Source: Rodentibacter heidelbergensis
GTDB lineage: Bacteria; Pseudomonadota; Gammaproteobacteria; Enterobacterales; Pasteurellaceae
NCBI RefSeq assembly: GCF_002000125.1
Contig: NZ_MLHH01000014.1
Location: forward strand, 62,001-126,000
DNA: 64,000 bases
Direction of reading: 5' to 3'
Both the position numbers and the translations under genes were made by a program. Positions within the stretch are counted from its first letter, which is position 1. Each line of letters starts with the position of its first letter. The notes under the pieces are model-generated. The model had not been told where the DNA came from and made no database searches. It saw only the letters and a program-made list of their open reading frames with translations. Positions 1 to 9,981 of this stretch are shown here, in pieces.

Positions 1-230
1 TGAATATTGGGATTATAGAAATAAATCGTAAATTCAATTCCTGAGGCCAAAATAGCTTCCATTACTTCTCCTGAACAAGGCGCACAACAAGAGTGAAGTA
101 GTAATCTGTTATGTCCATTGGGGAGTTCCAGTTTTTTACGAATAAAAGGCGCATTGGGATCTTTACACCCTTTTTTACTGTGAGAACGCGGTATCGGTTG
201 GATATCCGCGAGAGATTGATCGTTATTCAT
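1..230 (-). CDS. queH: Epoxyqueuosine reductase QueH, N-terminal part
   Basis: The minus strand from 230 down to the window edge encodes the first 76 residues of a QueH (DUF208) protein; the rest lies outside the window. QueH reduces epoxyqueuosine to queuosine in the anticodon of tRNAs with GUN anticodons, using an iron-sulphur cluster. The diagnostic cysteines are visible in [11 protein letters not shown] at residues 46-56, followed by a hydrophobic strand and FYNPNI, typical of this family. The ATG at 230 is the only sensible start. It lies just upstream of ispB on the same strand. Naming relies on the motif and on remembered family sequence. Confidence 0.85.
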   Translation of the reverse strand, partial: MNNDQSLADIQPIPRSHSKKGCKDPNAPFIRKKLELPNGHNRLLLHSCCAPCSGEVMEAILASGIEFTIYFYNPNI

Positions 231-254
231 AAAGTGATTTCAAATTGTAAGTGG

Positions 255-1244
255 TTAGTAATTTCTATCAACAGATAAATAAGCTAAAGAAATTAATGCT
301 TGTTTGTATTCACTTTCCGGCAGGACAGAAAGAGCATCAACGGCTTTTTGCGCCTCTTGTTTTGCCCGTGCCATGGCATAGTCTAGGGATTGATATTCCG
401 CCATGATAGCTAATACATCATCAATAATTTCACGTTTTCCGCCTTGTTCAATGGCATCACGAATGAGGGCGGCTTGTTGCGCATTGCCGTGACGCATCGC
501 ATGTAATAAAGGCAATGTCGGTTTGCCTTCGGCTAAATCATCCCCCACATTTTTACCAAGGGCTTGGGCATTGGCACTGTAATCTAATACATCATCCACC
601 AGTTGGAATGCGGTGCCAAGATAACGACCATAGTCCTGCAAGGCCTTTTCTTGCGCCTCTGTTGCCCCGGCAACAATTGCAGCAGCTTGTCCTGCCACTT
701 CAAATAAACGGGCAGTTTTGCTGTAAATTACCCGCATATAATTCGCTTCGCTGGTTTCCGGATCGTTGACATTCATTAACTGTTGCACTTCCCCTTCCGC
801 CAGCACATTTGTAGCATCCGCCATAATGCGGAGAATTTTCAACGATTCAAGCTGTGCAACAAGCTGGAAGGCACGGGTATAAATGAAATCCCCCACTAAT
901 ACACTTGCCGCATTGCCAAATTCGGCATTCGCTGTGGCACGCCCTCGGCGCATATCGGATTCGTCAACCACATCATCATGTAATAAAGAAGCGGTATGGA
1001 TAAATTCAACAAAGGTCGCACAAGTGATCGCTTGCGATCCTTCAAATCCTAAAGCACGGGCAGCAAGCACGGCGATCAACGGACGGATCCTTTTTCCGCC
1101 ACCTTGAACAATATAAAAACCAAGCTGATTAATTAACGCCACGTCAGAATTGAGTTGGGCAAGAATGTGCTGATTGACTTTTTGCATATCCGGATCAGCT
1201 AATTGCTGAATGGTATGCATCGTCATGAGATCTTGTTTTTCCAT
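255..1244 (-). CDS. ispB: Octaprenyl diphosphate synthase
   Basis: Trans-isoprenyl diphosphate synthase (329 aa, the usual IspB length) that makes the C40 side chain of ubiquinone and menaquinone by condensing IPP onto farnesyl diphosphate in the cytoplasm. The first aspartate-rich motif is DDVVD at residues 90-94 (within DDVVDESDMRR) and the second is DDVLD at 217-221 (after QL); GGGKRIRP near residue 48 binds the diphosphate. It is divergent from rplU, as in E. coli and Haemophilus. Methionines at residues 7 and 9 are alternative starts; the first ATG is kept because the extra residues are short and no other start has a better ribosome site. Confidence 0.96.
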   Translation of the reverse strand: MEKQDLMTMHTIQQLADPDMQKVNQHILAQLNSDVALINQLGFYIVQGGGKRIRPLIAVLAARALGFEGSQAITCATFVEFIHTASLLHDDVVDESDMRRGRATANAEFGNAASVLVGDFIYTRAFQLVAQLESLKILRIMADATNVLAEGEVQQLMNVNDPETSEANYMRVIYSKTARLFEVAGQAAAIVAGATEAQEKALQDYGRYLGTAFQLVDDVLDYSANAQALGKNVGDDLAEGKPTLPLLHAMRHGNAQQAALIRDAIEQGGKREIIDDVLAIMAEYQSLDYAMARAKQEAQKAVDALSVLPESEYKQALISLAYLSVDRNY

Positions 1245-1358
1245 TGTTTATCGTTGATTATCAAAGAGAGAATGCGGTGCATTTTACCTGAATTTTTGTA
1301 CTTTCTAAAATTAATCAATCAGAAAAGGGAATTTTTTTGTTTTATTTTAAATAAATTC

Positions 1359-1387
1359 TTGCCATGGGATCGTTTTTTCCGTAGAAT
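1359..1387 (+). promoter_or_regulatory. Promoter of rplU-rpmA
   Basis: TTGCCA at 1359-1364 and TAGAAT at 1382-1387 are separated by 17 bp, giving a sigma70-type promoter about 75 bp before the L21 start. Read by eye; the start site would be near 1394. Confidence 0.7.
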
Positions 1388-1422
1388 TTGCGACCTATTT
1401 TATATGAATTTTGAAGTGCATA

Positions 1423-1436
1423 CTGCCTAAAGGCAG
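1423..1436 (+). promoter_or_regulatory. Small hairpin in the rplU leader
   Basis: CTGCCT (1423-1428) and AGGCAG (1431-1436) form a compact perfect dyad in the predicted 5' leader, about 25 nt before the L21 ATG. It could be part of an autoregulatory leader for the L21/L27 operon, but no known leader family is recognised. Confidence 0.35.
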
Positions 1437-1460
1437 AGAACACAGTTAAGCGGAGTATTT

Positions 1461-1772
1461 ATGTACGCAGTTTTTCAAAGTGGCGGTAAACAACACCGTG
1501 TAAGCGAAGGTCAAGTGGTTCGTTTAGAGAAACTTGAGCTTGCAACCGGCGAAAAAGTTGAGTTCGATTCGGTGTTGATGGTCGTTAACGGTGAAGATGT
1601 TAAAATCGGTGCACCGGTTGTTGCTGGTGCGAAAGTTGTTGCCGAAGTGGTAGCGCAAGGTCGTGGCGAGAAAGTTAAAATCGTTAAATTCCGTCGTCGT
1701 AAACACAGTCGTAAACAACAAGGTCATCGCCAGTGGTTCACTGAAGTGAAAATCACTGGGATTCAAGCATAA
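1461..1772 (+). CDS. rplU: 50S ribosomal protein L21
   Basis: A 103-residue protein beginning [14 protein letters not shown], the standard bacterial L21 N-terminus; it binds 23S rRNA in the large subunit near L20. The C-terminal half carries the basic [16 protein letters not shown] stretch that contacts rRNA. The gene is first in the rplU-rpmA operon, 19 bp before rpmA. The ribosome site is AGCGGAG at about 1449. Nothing unusual. Confidence 0.99.
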   Translation: MYAVFQSGGKQHRVSEGQVVRLEKLELATGEKVEFDSVLMVVNGEDVKIGAPVVAGAKVVAEVVAQGRGEKVKIVKFRRRKHSRKQQGHRQWFTEVKITGIQA

Positions 1773-1791
1773 TTCAGAGGAGAGCAAGTAG

Positions 1792-2049
1792 ATGGCAACT
1801 AAAAAAGCTGGTGGTTCAACTCGTAATGGTCGCGATTCTGAAGCTAAACGCCTTGGGGTTAAACGTTTCGGTGGTGAGTCTGTTTTAGCGGGTAGTATTA
1901 TTGTTCGTCAACGTGGTACGAAATTCCACGCAGGTACGAACGTAGGTATGGGTAGAGATCACACTTTATTCGCAACCGCTGATGGTAAAGTTAAATTTGA
2001 AGTAAAAGGCGAAAAAAGCCGTAAATACGTTAGTATTGTTACTGAGTAA
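1792..2049 (+). CDS. rpmA: 50S ribosomal protein L27
   Basis: An 85-residue protein beginning [16 protein letters not shown]; the flexible N-terminal tail of L27 reaches the peptidyl transferase centre. The length and the [10 protein letters not shown] and KRFGGE motifs are those of the family. As usual for gamma-proteobacteria there is no N-terminal cleavage extension of the Firmicutes type. It is translated from AGAGGAGAG just upstream and closed by a strong terminator. Confidence 0.99.
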   Translation: MATKKAGGSTRNGRDSEAKRLGVKRFGGESVLAGSIIVRQRGTKFHAGTNVGMGRDHTLFATADGKVKFEVKGEKSRKYVSIVTE

Positions 2050-2072
2050 TTTAAAAAACTAATTGAATTGAG

Positions 2073-2107
2073 CGCCCCACAATTTTGTGGGGCGTTTTGT
2101 CTTTTTT
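2073..2107 (+). terminator. Rho-independent terminator after rpmA
   Basis: Stem CGCCCCAC (2073-2080) with GTGGGGCG (2087-2094), followed by a T-rich tail to 2107. It ends the ribosomal operon before the transporter gene. Confidence 0.85.
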
Positions 2108-2125
2108 AACCTTAGAGAGCAAGAG

Positions 2126-3049
2126 ATGAAACAACAACCTTTATTAGGTTTCATTTTTGCACTGATTACTGCAATGGCATGGGGATCATTACCTATTGCT
2201 TTAAAGCAAGTGCTAGCAATAATGAATGCTCAAACTATCGTATGGTATCGTTTTGTAGTGGCCGCTCTTGCTTTGTTGTTTTTGCTGGCTTACAAAAAGA
2301 AACTCCCCGAAGCAAGAAAAATCGGACAGTATGGTTGGTTGGCAATCATCGGTGTATTTGGGCTTGCCGGTAATTTTTTGCTATTTAGCTCCTCCCTTAA
2401 TTATATTGAACCTTCAATCGCCCAGATTTTTATCCATCTTTCGTCTTTTGGCATGCTGATTTGCGGTGTGTTTATCTTCAAAGAAACGCTGGGATTGCAT
2501 CAAAAAATAGGTATTTTGCTTTTGTTGATAGGCCTTGGATTATTTTTCAATGATCGCATTGGTACCTTTGGCGGGCTAAATCAATATTCAACCGGGGTGA
2601 TATTAAGCGTCAGTGCGGCTTTGGTTTGGGTGGCCTATGGAATGGTTCAAAAATTAATGCTAAGAAAATTTAGTTCGCAACAAATTCTTCTCATGATGTA
2701 TTTTGGCTGTGCAATGGTATTCACGCCAATGGCGGATTTTTCTCAAGTGAGTGCGCTCACTCCTTTTGCATTGGCTTGTTTTATTTACTGTTGTTTGAAT
2801 ACGTTAATTGGTTATGGGGCTTATGCTGAGGCATTAAACCGTTGGGATGTATCAAAAGTCAGTGTTGTGGTGACATTAGTCCCTCTTTTTACGATTTTCT
2901 TCTCACATATTGCACATGCTATCAGCCCCGCACATTTCAATGCACCGGAATTAAATAGCATTAGCTATATCGGGGCGTTTATTGTAGTATGCGGTGCAAT
3001 TTTATCGGCAATTGGACATAAATTATTACCCTCGCACAAGATAAAATAG
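2126..3049 (+). CDS. EamA-family (DMT superfamily) membrane transporter
   Basis: A 307-residue integral membrane protein with about ten hydrophobic segments and the two-repeat EamA architecture of drug/metabolite exporters. The substrate is unknown. The start chosen is the ATG at 2126 (MKQQPLLGF), preceded by AGAGAGCAAGAG; the longer reading from a GTG at 2087 would begin inside the terminator of rpmA and adds a non-hydrophobic leader. It lies between rpmA and obgE, the position held in H. influenzae by the uncharacterised transporter HI_0878, as far as I recall. Function beyond export of a small metabolite cannot be inferred. Confidence 0.85.
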   Translation: MKQQPLLGFIFALITAMAWGSLPIALKQVLAIMNAQTIVWYRFVVAALALLFLLAYKKKLPEARKIGQYGWLAIIGVFGLAGNFLLFSSSLNYIEPSIAQIFIHLSSFGMLICGVFIFKETLGLHQKIGILLLLIGLGLFFNDRIGTFGGLNQYSTGVILSVSAALVWVAYGMVQKLMLRKFSSQQILLMMYFGCAMVFTPMADFSQVSALTPFALACFIYCCLNTLIGYGAYAEALNRWDVSKVSVVVTLVPLFTIFFSHIAHAISPAHFNAPELNSISYIGAFIVVCGAILSAIGHKLLPSHKIK

Positions 3050-4255
<1,206 letters not shown>

Positions 4256-4266
4256 TCTTTCCTAAA

Positions 4267-4306
4267 AAAGTGCGGTCGATTTTAACAATGAAATCGACCG
4301 CACTTT
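4267..4306. terminator. Bidirectional terminator built from inverted uptake signals (obgE/smpB)
   Basis: AAAGTGCGGTCGATTT (4267-4282) is perfectly complemented by 4291-4306, a 16-bp stem with T-rich flanks on both sides. The arms contain a head-to-head pair of DNA uptake signals. It sits between the convergent genes obgE and smpB, so it can terminate both. Confidence 0.85.
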
Positions 4307-4322
4307 GTTTTTGGAGAGAAAA

Positions 4323-4805
4323 TTATCTACGGTTGGCATTTTTCATGATTCGTTCTTTTGCCAGCTTCCATTCACGATCTTTAATATCATCACGCTTATC
4401 GTGTTGTTTTTTACCCTTCGCTAGCCCAATTTTAATTTTGGCCCAAGCACCTTTCCAATAGAGAGAAAGGGCAACGATGGTGAAACCATCTCGGCTGGAT
4501 TTGCCAAAGAGAGAGTCTAATTCCCGTTTATTGAGCAATAATTTTCGGGTGCGGGTGGGATCACAGACAATATGGGTTGAAGCCAAACTAAGCGGTTGGA
4601 TTGTTGCCCCAAATAAATAGGCTTCGCCATTTTTGAAAATAATATAGCTATCGCCAATGTTAGCTTTTCCTGCCCGCATCGATTTCACTTCCCAGCCTTG
4701 TAATTCAAGGCCCGCCTCAATTTCATCTTCAATGAAATAGTCGTGACGAGCCCGTTTGTTGAGCGCAATCGTATTTGAACCGGGTTTTACTTTTTTCTTT
4801 GTCAT
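4323..4805 (-). CDS. smpB: SsrA-binding protein SmpB
   Basis: Small basic protein (160 aa) that binds tmRNA and delivers it to stalled ribosomes in trans-translation. The sequence starts [23 protein letters not shown] and has the family motifs [10 protein letters not shown] and [14 protein letters not shown] plus a basic C-terminal tail with [12 protein letters not shown]. The ATG at 4805 is chosen; the longer frame from 4862 adds a non-conserved leader. The tmRNA gene itself is not in the window. Confidence 0.97.
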   Translation of the reverse strand: MTKKKVKPGSNTIALNKRARHDYFIEDEIEAGLELQGWEVKSMRAGKANIGDSYIIFKNGEAYLFGATIQPLSLASTHIVCDPTRTRKLLLNKRELDSLFGKSSRDGFTIVALSLYWKGAWAKIKIGLAKGKKQHDKRDDIKDREWKLAKERIMKNANRR

Positions 4806-4924
4806 AATATTTGGTGTTTTTAAATTTTTGCTGATTTTACCGAATATATTTCTTAATCGCAAAGTGAGGCCTAAAAATAAAAGAAGGCTGAATACTCAGC
4901 CTTCCAAAAGATTGATTTTCTGAT

Positions 4925-5635
4925 TTATTCAATCTCACCTCGGAAACGGTATCCTTCACCGTGAACGGTGGAGATAATTTCAGGTGTGTTTGGATGATCT
5001 TCAAAATGTTTACGAATTCGGCGGATGGTGACATCGACCGTCCGATCTTGAGGTCTTAATTCTCTCCCGGTCATCTGTTTGAGTAAGGTTTCACGGGTGA
5101 GTAATTTTCCCGGATTCTCGCAGAAATATCGCATAGCACGAAACTCACTACGAGGGAGTTTAAACTCAGCCCCTTCAGGGGTGATCAAATGATGGCTGTT
5201 AAGATCGAGTGTCCAGCCGTTAAAGCGGTAAAACTCACGTTCACCCGGGGTTTCTTTTTCATATTGCTGCATGACCCGATGCAATAAATTGCGAGCACGA
5301 ATAGTGAGTTCTCGAGGGTTAAAGGGTTTTGTCAGATAATCATCGGCCCCAATTTCCAACCCCAAAATTTTATCAATTTCGTTGTCACGACCGGTTAAAA
5401 AAATCAAGGGTAAATTGGCATATTCGCGTAGTTCCCGAGCTAATAAAAGTCCGTTTTTACCCGGTAAATTAATGTCCATCACCACTAAATTCACGGTATT
5501 ATTTTTTAAAATATCGTGCATTTTAGCGCCGTCTTGTGCCTCAAGGACAGCGTAACCTTCGGCCTCAAAAATGCCTTTTAAGGTATTGCGGGTAACGGTT
5601 TCATCTTCAACAAGAAGAATTTGTGGCGTTGCCAT
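4925..5635 (-). CDS. arcA: Aerobic respiration control response regulator ArcA
   Basis: OmpR-family response regulator (236 aa) that, with sensor ArcB, represses respiratory genes and adjusts metabolism under low oxygen. The receiver domain spans residues 4-115, with the phosphorylated aspartate D54 in [12 protein letters not shown] and lysine in LTKPF. The winged-helix DNA-binding domain spans about 135-232 and includes [15 protein letters not shown] and [10 protein letters not shown]. It is transcribed away from dsbD and has a good promoter at 5669-5697. ArcB is not in the window. Confidence 0.96.
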   Translation of the reverse strand: MATPQILLVEDETVTRNTLKGIFEAEGYAVLEAQDGAKMHDILKNNTVNLVVMDINLPGKNGLLLARELREYANLPLIFLTGRDNEIDKILGLEIGADDYLTKPFNPRELTIRARNLLHRVMQQYEKETPGEREFYRFNGWTLDLNSHHLITPEGAEFKLPRSEFRAMRYFCENPGKLLTRETLLKQMTGRELRPQDRTVDVTIRRIRKHFEDHPNTPEIISTVHGEGYRFRGEIE

Positions 5636-5668
5636 ATTTCAATCCTTTTGAGTATTGTGAGTTAATTT

Positions 5669-5697
5669 ATTGTATCTTTATAACATTGCTGTAACAA
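5669..5697 (-). promoter_or_regulatory. Promoter of arcA
   Basis: On the minus strand TTGTTA (5697-5692) and TACAAT (5674-5669) are 17 bp apart, predicting a start near 5662 and a leader of about 27 nt to the arcA ATG. Confidence 0.6.
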
Positions 5698-5735
5698 TGA
5701 AAAAGTGAGGTTATTTAAGCTATTACTTTCTTTTA

Positions 5736-5749
5736 TGATCTAAATCATC
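5736..5749. promoter_or_regulatory. FNR-like site between arcA and dsbD
   Basis: ATGAT-CTAA-ATCAT differs from the FNR consensus TTGAT-N4-ATCAA only at the outermost base of each half and is fully symmetric. Its centre (5742.5) lies about 42 bp before the start predicted from TATGAT at 5773-5778 for dsbD, the class II activator position. Binding is inferred, not shown. Confidence 0.5.
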
Positions 5750-5812
5750 CTTTTTAGGCTTTTAAATCCGTTTATGATAAAATTTTGCCACACCCATTTA
5801 TCACTTTTTTTT

Positions 5813-7537
5813 ATGAAAAAATTTCTTCTTTTTTTTATGCTGGTTTTCACCGCATTCAGCAGTCTGGGGGGATTATTTAAAACCTCCGGTTTTCTCAAAG
5901 TTGAGGAGGCTTTTCCTTTTTCTGCTCAAATTTCGTCTGATAAAAAACAACTCCAAATCCGGTGGGAAATGGCAGAAGGCTATTATCTCTATCAAGATAA
6001 AATCACGGCAAAAATTGATGGCTCAGCGCATAGCCTTTCCGTCAATTTTAACCAAAAGGCGGAAATACATGAGGATCCTTATTTTGGCCGTGTGGCGGTT
6101 TTCACCCAACCTTTCGTGGCTTCTTTTTCCGGTGAAACTTTTGAGGATCACCAAAATATTGAGCTTTCTTATCAAGGATGTACCGAAGGATTTTGTTATC
6201 CGCCGGAAGTGAGAACTTTAAAAGTAAGCGATTTATCCATTGCGGCGGTGAAAGAAAAAACGCCGGAAAATTCTACCGCACTTTTGGCAGAACAAGATCG
6301 CTTAGCGGCGGGCTTATTCCAAAGCAAATATGCGGTGTTCGGCTTTTTCTTACTTGGACTGGGATTGGCCTTTACACCTTGCGTGTTACCGATGTTGCCT
6401 TTGCTTTCCTCTATTGTTATCGGTCAGCAACAACGCCCTAATATGTTGCGTGCATTTTCTCTTAGTTTTCTTTATGTGCAGGGGATGGCGCTCACCTATA
6501 CTTTGCTTGGGCTTGCTGTGGCGGCAATCGGCTTACCGTTCCAAATTGCTTTGCAACATCCTTATGTCATGATAGGCCTTTCTGTGCTCTTTATTTTGCT
6601 TGCCCTCTCCATGTTTGGGGTTTTCACCTTGCAACTTCCAAGCGCTTTGCAAACCAAGCTCAATGCACTGAGCCAAAAACAAACTTCCGGTGCATTTGGT
6701 GGGGTGTTTTTAATGGGAATGATCGCAGGGCTAGTGGCTTCACCTTGCACTTCTGCGCCGCTTTCAGGGGCTTTGCTTTATGTGGCACAAAGCGGCGATC
6801 TTGTTACCGGTGCGATCACGCTTTATTTATTGGCGCTGGGGATGGGCATTCCACTTATGCTCATCACATTATTTGGTAATAAAATTTTGCCGAAATCGGG
6901 GGAGTGGATGAATACGGTCAAACAATCCTTTGGTTTTGTGATGCTTGCTCTACCGATATTTTTGCTTTCCCGTATTTTGCCTGAAAGATGGGAGAGTGGT
7001 TTGTGGGCATTACTGGCAACGACATTCTTCCTTTGGTTTGCGTTGCAAATGCCTAAACGTGGTTTGGGTTATGGCGTCAAAGTGCTTTCATTGGTTTGTG
7101 CCATGGTGGCGGTGCAGCCTTTGCAACAGCTTGTATGGCAAGATCAGCAAAGTGCGGTCGAAAATACGGTGATTTCTCATACCCCATTTCAACGTATTCA
7201 AAATTTACAAGAATTAGATGAGCTGTTAGCGAAAAATCCTCACCGTATCGCGTTGTTAGATTTATATGCGGATTGGTGCGTGGCTTGTAAAGAATTTGAA
7301 CGTTATACTTTCAGTGATAAAAATGTACAGAATGCCTTTGAAAATATGCTGGTGTTGCAAGTGGATATGACAAAAAACAGCGCAGAAAATAAAGCCATCA
7401 TGGAACGTTATCAGGTGTTAGGCTTGCCGACTATCTTATTTTTAGATCGTTCAGGCAACGAAATTTCAGGGAGCCGCATTACCGGTTTTATGGAAGCCGA
7501 TCGCTTTTTAGATTGGCTAAATAAAATTGAAAATTAA
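5813..7537 (+). CDS. dsbD: Thiol:disulfide interchange protein DsbD
   Basis: Inner-membrane reductase (574 aa) that carries electrons from cytoplasmic thioredoxin to periplasmic DsbC, DsbG and cytochrome c maturation partners. After a signal peptide, the periplasmic N-domain has the pair in YQGCTEGFCYP. The eight-helix membrane domain has FTPCVLPMLP and ASPCTSAPLSG. The C-terminal thioredoxin-like domain has DWCVACKEFE. All six catalytic cysteines are present. The ATG at 5813 (MKKFLLFF) is preferred over 5774 because the upstream ATG falls in the TATGAT of the probable promoter and would spoil the signal peptide. Confidence 0.96.
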   Translation: MKKFLLFFMLVFTAFSSLGGLFKTSGFLKVEEAFPFSAQISSDKKQLQIRWEMAEGYYLYQDKITAKIDGSAHSLSVNFNQKAEIHEDPYFGRVAVFTQPFVASFSGETFEDHQNIELSYQGCTEGFCYPPEVRTLKVSDLSIAAVKEKTPENSTALLAEQDRLAAGLFQSKYAVFGFFLLGLGLAFTPCVLPMLPLLSSIVIGQQQRPNMLRAFSLSFLYVQGMALTYTLLGLAVAAIGLPFQIALQHPYVMIGLSVLFILLALSMFGVFTLQLPSALQTKLNALSQKQTSGAFGGVFLMGMIAGLVASPCTSAPLSGALLYVAQSGDLVTGAITLYLLALGMGIPLMLITLFGNKILPKSGEWMNTVKQSFGFVMLALPIFLLSRILPERWESGLWALLATTFFLWFALQMPKRGLGYGVKVLSLVCAMVAVQPLQQLVWQDQQSAVENTVISHTPFQRIQNLQELDELLAKNPHRIALLDLYADWCVACKEFERYTFSDKNVQNAFENMLVLQVDMTKNSAENKAIMERYQVLGLPTILFLDRSGNEISGSRITGFMEADRFLDWLNKIEN

Positions 7538-7581
7538 CGTATTTTTAACTGAAAGGAAAAAGTCTTTTTCAAACTGGCTAC

Positions 7582-7610
7582 TTGTTTGATAAAACGCTAA
7601 TCGTTATGAT
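7582..7610 (+). promoter_or_regulatory. Promoter of the DoxX gene
   Basis: TTGTTT (7582-7587) and TATGAT (7605-7610) are 17 bp apart, about 40 bp before the DoxX ATG, so this gene need not depend on read-through from dsbD. Confidence 0.55.
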
Positions 7611-7649
7611 CTGCGCACCTTTTCATTCATCTTTAAATAAGGAAACTTT

Positions 7650-8051
7650 ATGAATAATCTCGAAAAATTTCGTCCCTATGCTTTAGCGTTATTACGCATT
7701 GTGGCCGCTTATATGTTTATCTTACATGGCACGGCTAAATTTTGGGAATTTCCCATCTCGATGACCGGTGGCAATGGTGCGGTTGGCGATCCATTAATGA
7801 TTGTTGGTGGCATCATTGAAATTGTGGGGGGCGTTTTAGTATTGTTAGGTCTATTTACCCGCCCTGCTGCTTTTATCTTATCCGGTCAAATGGCATACGC
7901 TTATTTCTTTATGCATGCGGCAAAAGGCGGGCTATTTTTCCCACTCGCAAACGGTGGTGAACTCGCATTACTTTATTCTGTTGTTTTCTTCTACTTTGTT
8001 TTTGCCGGCAGTGGTGCATTGGCATTAGACAATAAGTTTAAGAAAAACTAA
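7650..8051 (+). CDS. DoxX-family inner-membrane protein
   Basis: A 133-residue protein with four predicted membrane segments and the DoxX signature: LRIVAAYMFILHGTAKFWEF at the first helix and GGIIEIVGGVLVLLGLFTRPAA in the second. DoxX/DoxD-like proteins are linked to respiratory or redox membrane functions, but the exact role of this branch is unknown. It is preceded by AAGGAAAC as ribosome site and has its own promoter and terminator, so it is probably monocistronic. Its place after dsbD suggests, but does not prove, a redox-related role. Confidence 0.85.
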   Translation: MNNLEKFRPYALALLRIVAAYMFILHGTAKFWEFPISMTGGNGAVGDPLMIVGGIIEIVGGVLVLLGLFTRPAAFILSGQMAYAYFFMHAAKGGLFFPLANGGELALLYSVVFFYFVFAGSGALALDNKFKKN

Positions 8052-8082
8052 GCCTAGATTTTATTCTTTATACCTCCAATTT

Positions 8083-8104
8083 GCCCACAATATGTGGGCT
8101 TTCT
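8083..8104 (+). terminator. Terminator after the DoxX gene
   Basis: GCCCACA (8083-8089) pairs with TGTGGGC (8093-8099), followed by TTTCTTT. Confidence 0.75.
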
Positions 8105-8168
8105 TTAAAACGCCCTCTGTTTTGACCGCACTTCTTTCCACGGATTTTCTTTAATCTTTTCTATATTT

Positions 8169-8184
8169 ACGCAACCGTTTGCGT
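8169..8184 (+). promoter_or_regulatory. PurR-like operator of purH
   Basis: ACGCAACCGTTTGCGT differs by one base from the PurR consensus ACGCAAACGTTTGCGT. It directly abuts TATAAT at 8185-8190, so a bound repressor would cover the promoter. It stands 50 bp before the purH ATG, fitting purine repression of purH-purD. Confidence 0.85.
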
Positions 8185-8233
8185 TATAATCTGCGCGCTT
8201 ATTTTTTTAACCTCTTTATAAAAGGAAAATGTA

Positions 8234-9832
8234 ATGACCGCTCGTCCTATTCGTCAGGCTTTATTAAGTGTTTCAGATAAAACCGGTATTGTAGAATTTG
8301 CCCAAGGGCTTGTACAACGTGGTGTAAAATTACTCTCAACCGGTGGCACCGCAAAACTTTTAGCACAACAGGGGTTGCCTGTTATAGAAGTTTCTGATTA
8401 TACAGGCTTTCCTGAAATGATGGACGGACGTGTGAAAACCTTACACCCTAAGGTTCATGGAGGGATCTTGGGTCGCCGTGGAACAGACGATGCGATTATG
8501 CAGCAACATGGCATAGAAGCCATTGATATGGTGGTGGTTAATTTATATCCTTTTGCTCAAACTGTTGCAAAATCAGGTTGCACCTTGGAAGAGGCGGTAG
8601 AAAATATTGACATTGGCGGCCCAACAATGGTGCGTTCTGCGGCGAAAAATCACAAAGATGTTGCTATTGTCGTCAATAATCAAGATTTCAATGCCATTCT
8701 CGCCGAAATGGATCAACATCAGAATAGCTTGAGCTTGAAAACCCGTTTTGATCTTGCTATCAAAGCCTTTGAACATACCGCACAGTACGATTCAATGATC
8801 GCCAATTATTTCGGTCAGCTTGTGAAGCCTTACCATGTGGCGGCTGAAGAGGATATTGATGCGAAGTGCGGTCAATTTCCACGGACTTTAAACCTAAATT
8901 TTGTGCGTAAACAAACCATGCGATATGGTGAAAATGCCCACCAAAACGCCGCTTTCTATGTGGATCTCAATGTCAAAGAAGCCAGTGTGGCAACCGCAAC
9001 ACAATTACAAGGCAAAGCCCTTTCTTACAATAATATTGCAGATACCGATGCAGCCCTTGAATGTGTGAAAGAATTTGACGAACCGGCATGTGTGATCGTC
9101 AAGCATGCCAACCCTTGCGGCGTGGCATTAGGTAAAGATATTTTAGAAGCCTATAACCGAGCCTATCAAACCGATCCTACCTCCGCTTTTGGCGGAATTA
9201 TCGCTTTTAACCGTGAATTAGACGAAAAAACTGCCATAGAAATTGTGGAACGCCAGTTTGTGGAAGTGATTATTGCGCCGAAAGTTTCGGCAGAAGCCGT
9301 TGAAGTGGTGAAGCGTAAGAAAAATGTTCGTTTGCTTGAATGTGGGGAATGGCAAGATCGCACTCAACGTTTAGATTTTAAACGGGTAAACGGCGGTTTA
9401 TTGGTACAAGATGCGGATTTAGGTATGGTAGACTTGGCAGATTTAAAAGTGGTGAGCAAGCGCCAACCTACCGAACAAGAACTCAAAGACTTATTATTCT
9501 GCTGGAAAGTGGCGAAATTTGTGAAATCCAACGCCATTGTTTATGCCAAAAATAACCAAACCATTGGCATTGGCGCAGGGCAAATGAGCCGAGTTTATTC
9601 CGCTAAAATTGCCGGTATCAAAGCACAAGATGAAGGGCTGGAAGTCGCCGGTTGTGTGATGGCATCTGATGCCTTCTTCCCATTCCGTGACGGCATTGAT
9701 GCCGCCGCAAAAGTGGGTATTCAGTGTGTCATTCACCCGGGCGGTTCCATGCGCGATCAGGAAGTGATTGATGCGGCTGATGAACATGGCATGGTGATGG
9801 TATTAACCGGAATGCGGCATTTTAGACATTAA
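8234..9832 (+). CDS. purH: Bifunctional AICAR formyltransferase/IMP cyclohydrolase
   Basis: Catalyses the last two steps of IMP synthesis (532 aa). The N-terminal IMP cyclohydrolase (MGS-like fold) covers roughly residues 1-200 with [26 protein letters not shown] and NLYPF. The C-terminal transformylase has [12 protein letters not shown] (catalytic Lys-His) and [19 protein letters not shown] near the end. It begins after AAAGGAAAATGTA behind a PurR-like operator. An uptake signal (8864-8872) is embedded in the coding sequence. Probably cotranscribed with purD across a palindrome-rich spacer. Confidence 0.98.
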   Translation: MTARPIRQALLSVSDKTGIVEFAQGLVQRGVKLLSTGGTAKLLAQQGLPVIEVSDYTGFPEMMDGRVKTLHPKVHGGILGRRGTDDAIMQQHGIEAIDMVVVNLYPFAQTVAKSGCTLEEAVENIDIGGPTMVRSAAKNHKDVAIVVNNQDFNAILAEMDQHQNSLSLKTRFDLAIKAFEHTAQYDSMIANYFGQLVKPYHVAAEEDIDAKCGQFPRTLNLNFVRKQTMRYGENAHQNAAFYVDLNVKEASVATATQLQGKALSYNNIADTDAALECVKEFDEPACVIVKHANPCGVALGKDILEAYNRAYQTDPTSAFGGIIAFNRELDEKTAIEIVERQFVEVIIAPKVSAEAVEVVKRKKNVRLLECGEWQDRTQRLDFKRVNGGLLVQDADLGMVDLADLKVVSKRQPTEQELKDLLFCWKVAKFVKSNAIVYAKNNQTIGIGAGQMSRVYSAKIAGIKAQDEGLEVAGCVMASDAFFPFRDGIDAAAKVGIQCVIHPGGSMRDQEVIDAADEHGMVMVLTGMRHFRH

Positions 9833-9845
9833 GAGTTAGACTGTG

Positions 9846-9956
9846 CCGAGGGTAAGTCTACCCTCGGTTACGCATAGTCCAACCCCTATGGGGTTGATTT
9901 TACAAATACCCCAAAGGGGTATGCTTATTTTTAACCGTGGGTAGGCTTACCCACGG
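9846..9956. repeat. Four-palindrome composite element between purH and purD
   Basis: Four inverted repeats follow one another: CCGAGGGTA/TACCCTCGG (9846-9854, 9859-9867), AACCCC/GGGGTT (9881-9886, 9890-9895), ATACCCC/GGGGTAT (9906-9912, 9916-9922) and CCGTGGGTA/TACCCACGG (9935-9943, 9948-9956). The outer two hairpins have identical 9-bp stems except for one position changed on both sides, so base pairing is kept. None has a T-tract. The order outer-inner-inner-outer is itself symmetrical. The layout resembles a REP/BIME-like or MITE-like element; no family is recognised. Confidence 0.75.
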
Positions 9957-9981
9957 AAAGTTGGATACACAAGGACACATT

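Noticed and set aside
1203-1430. Plus-strand ORF of 75 codons covering the rplU promoter
   Set aside because: It overlaps the ispB start and the TTGCCA/TAGAAT promoter, with Phe/Arg-rich composition typical of chance translation of AT-rich DNA.
9937-9981. Longer N-terminus for PurD
   Set aside because: The extra residues derive from the palindromic element and the conserved start MNILIIGNGG is at 9982.
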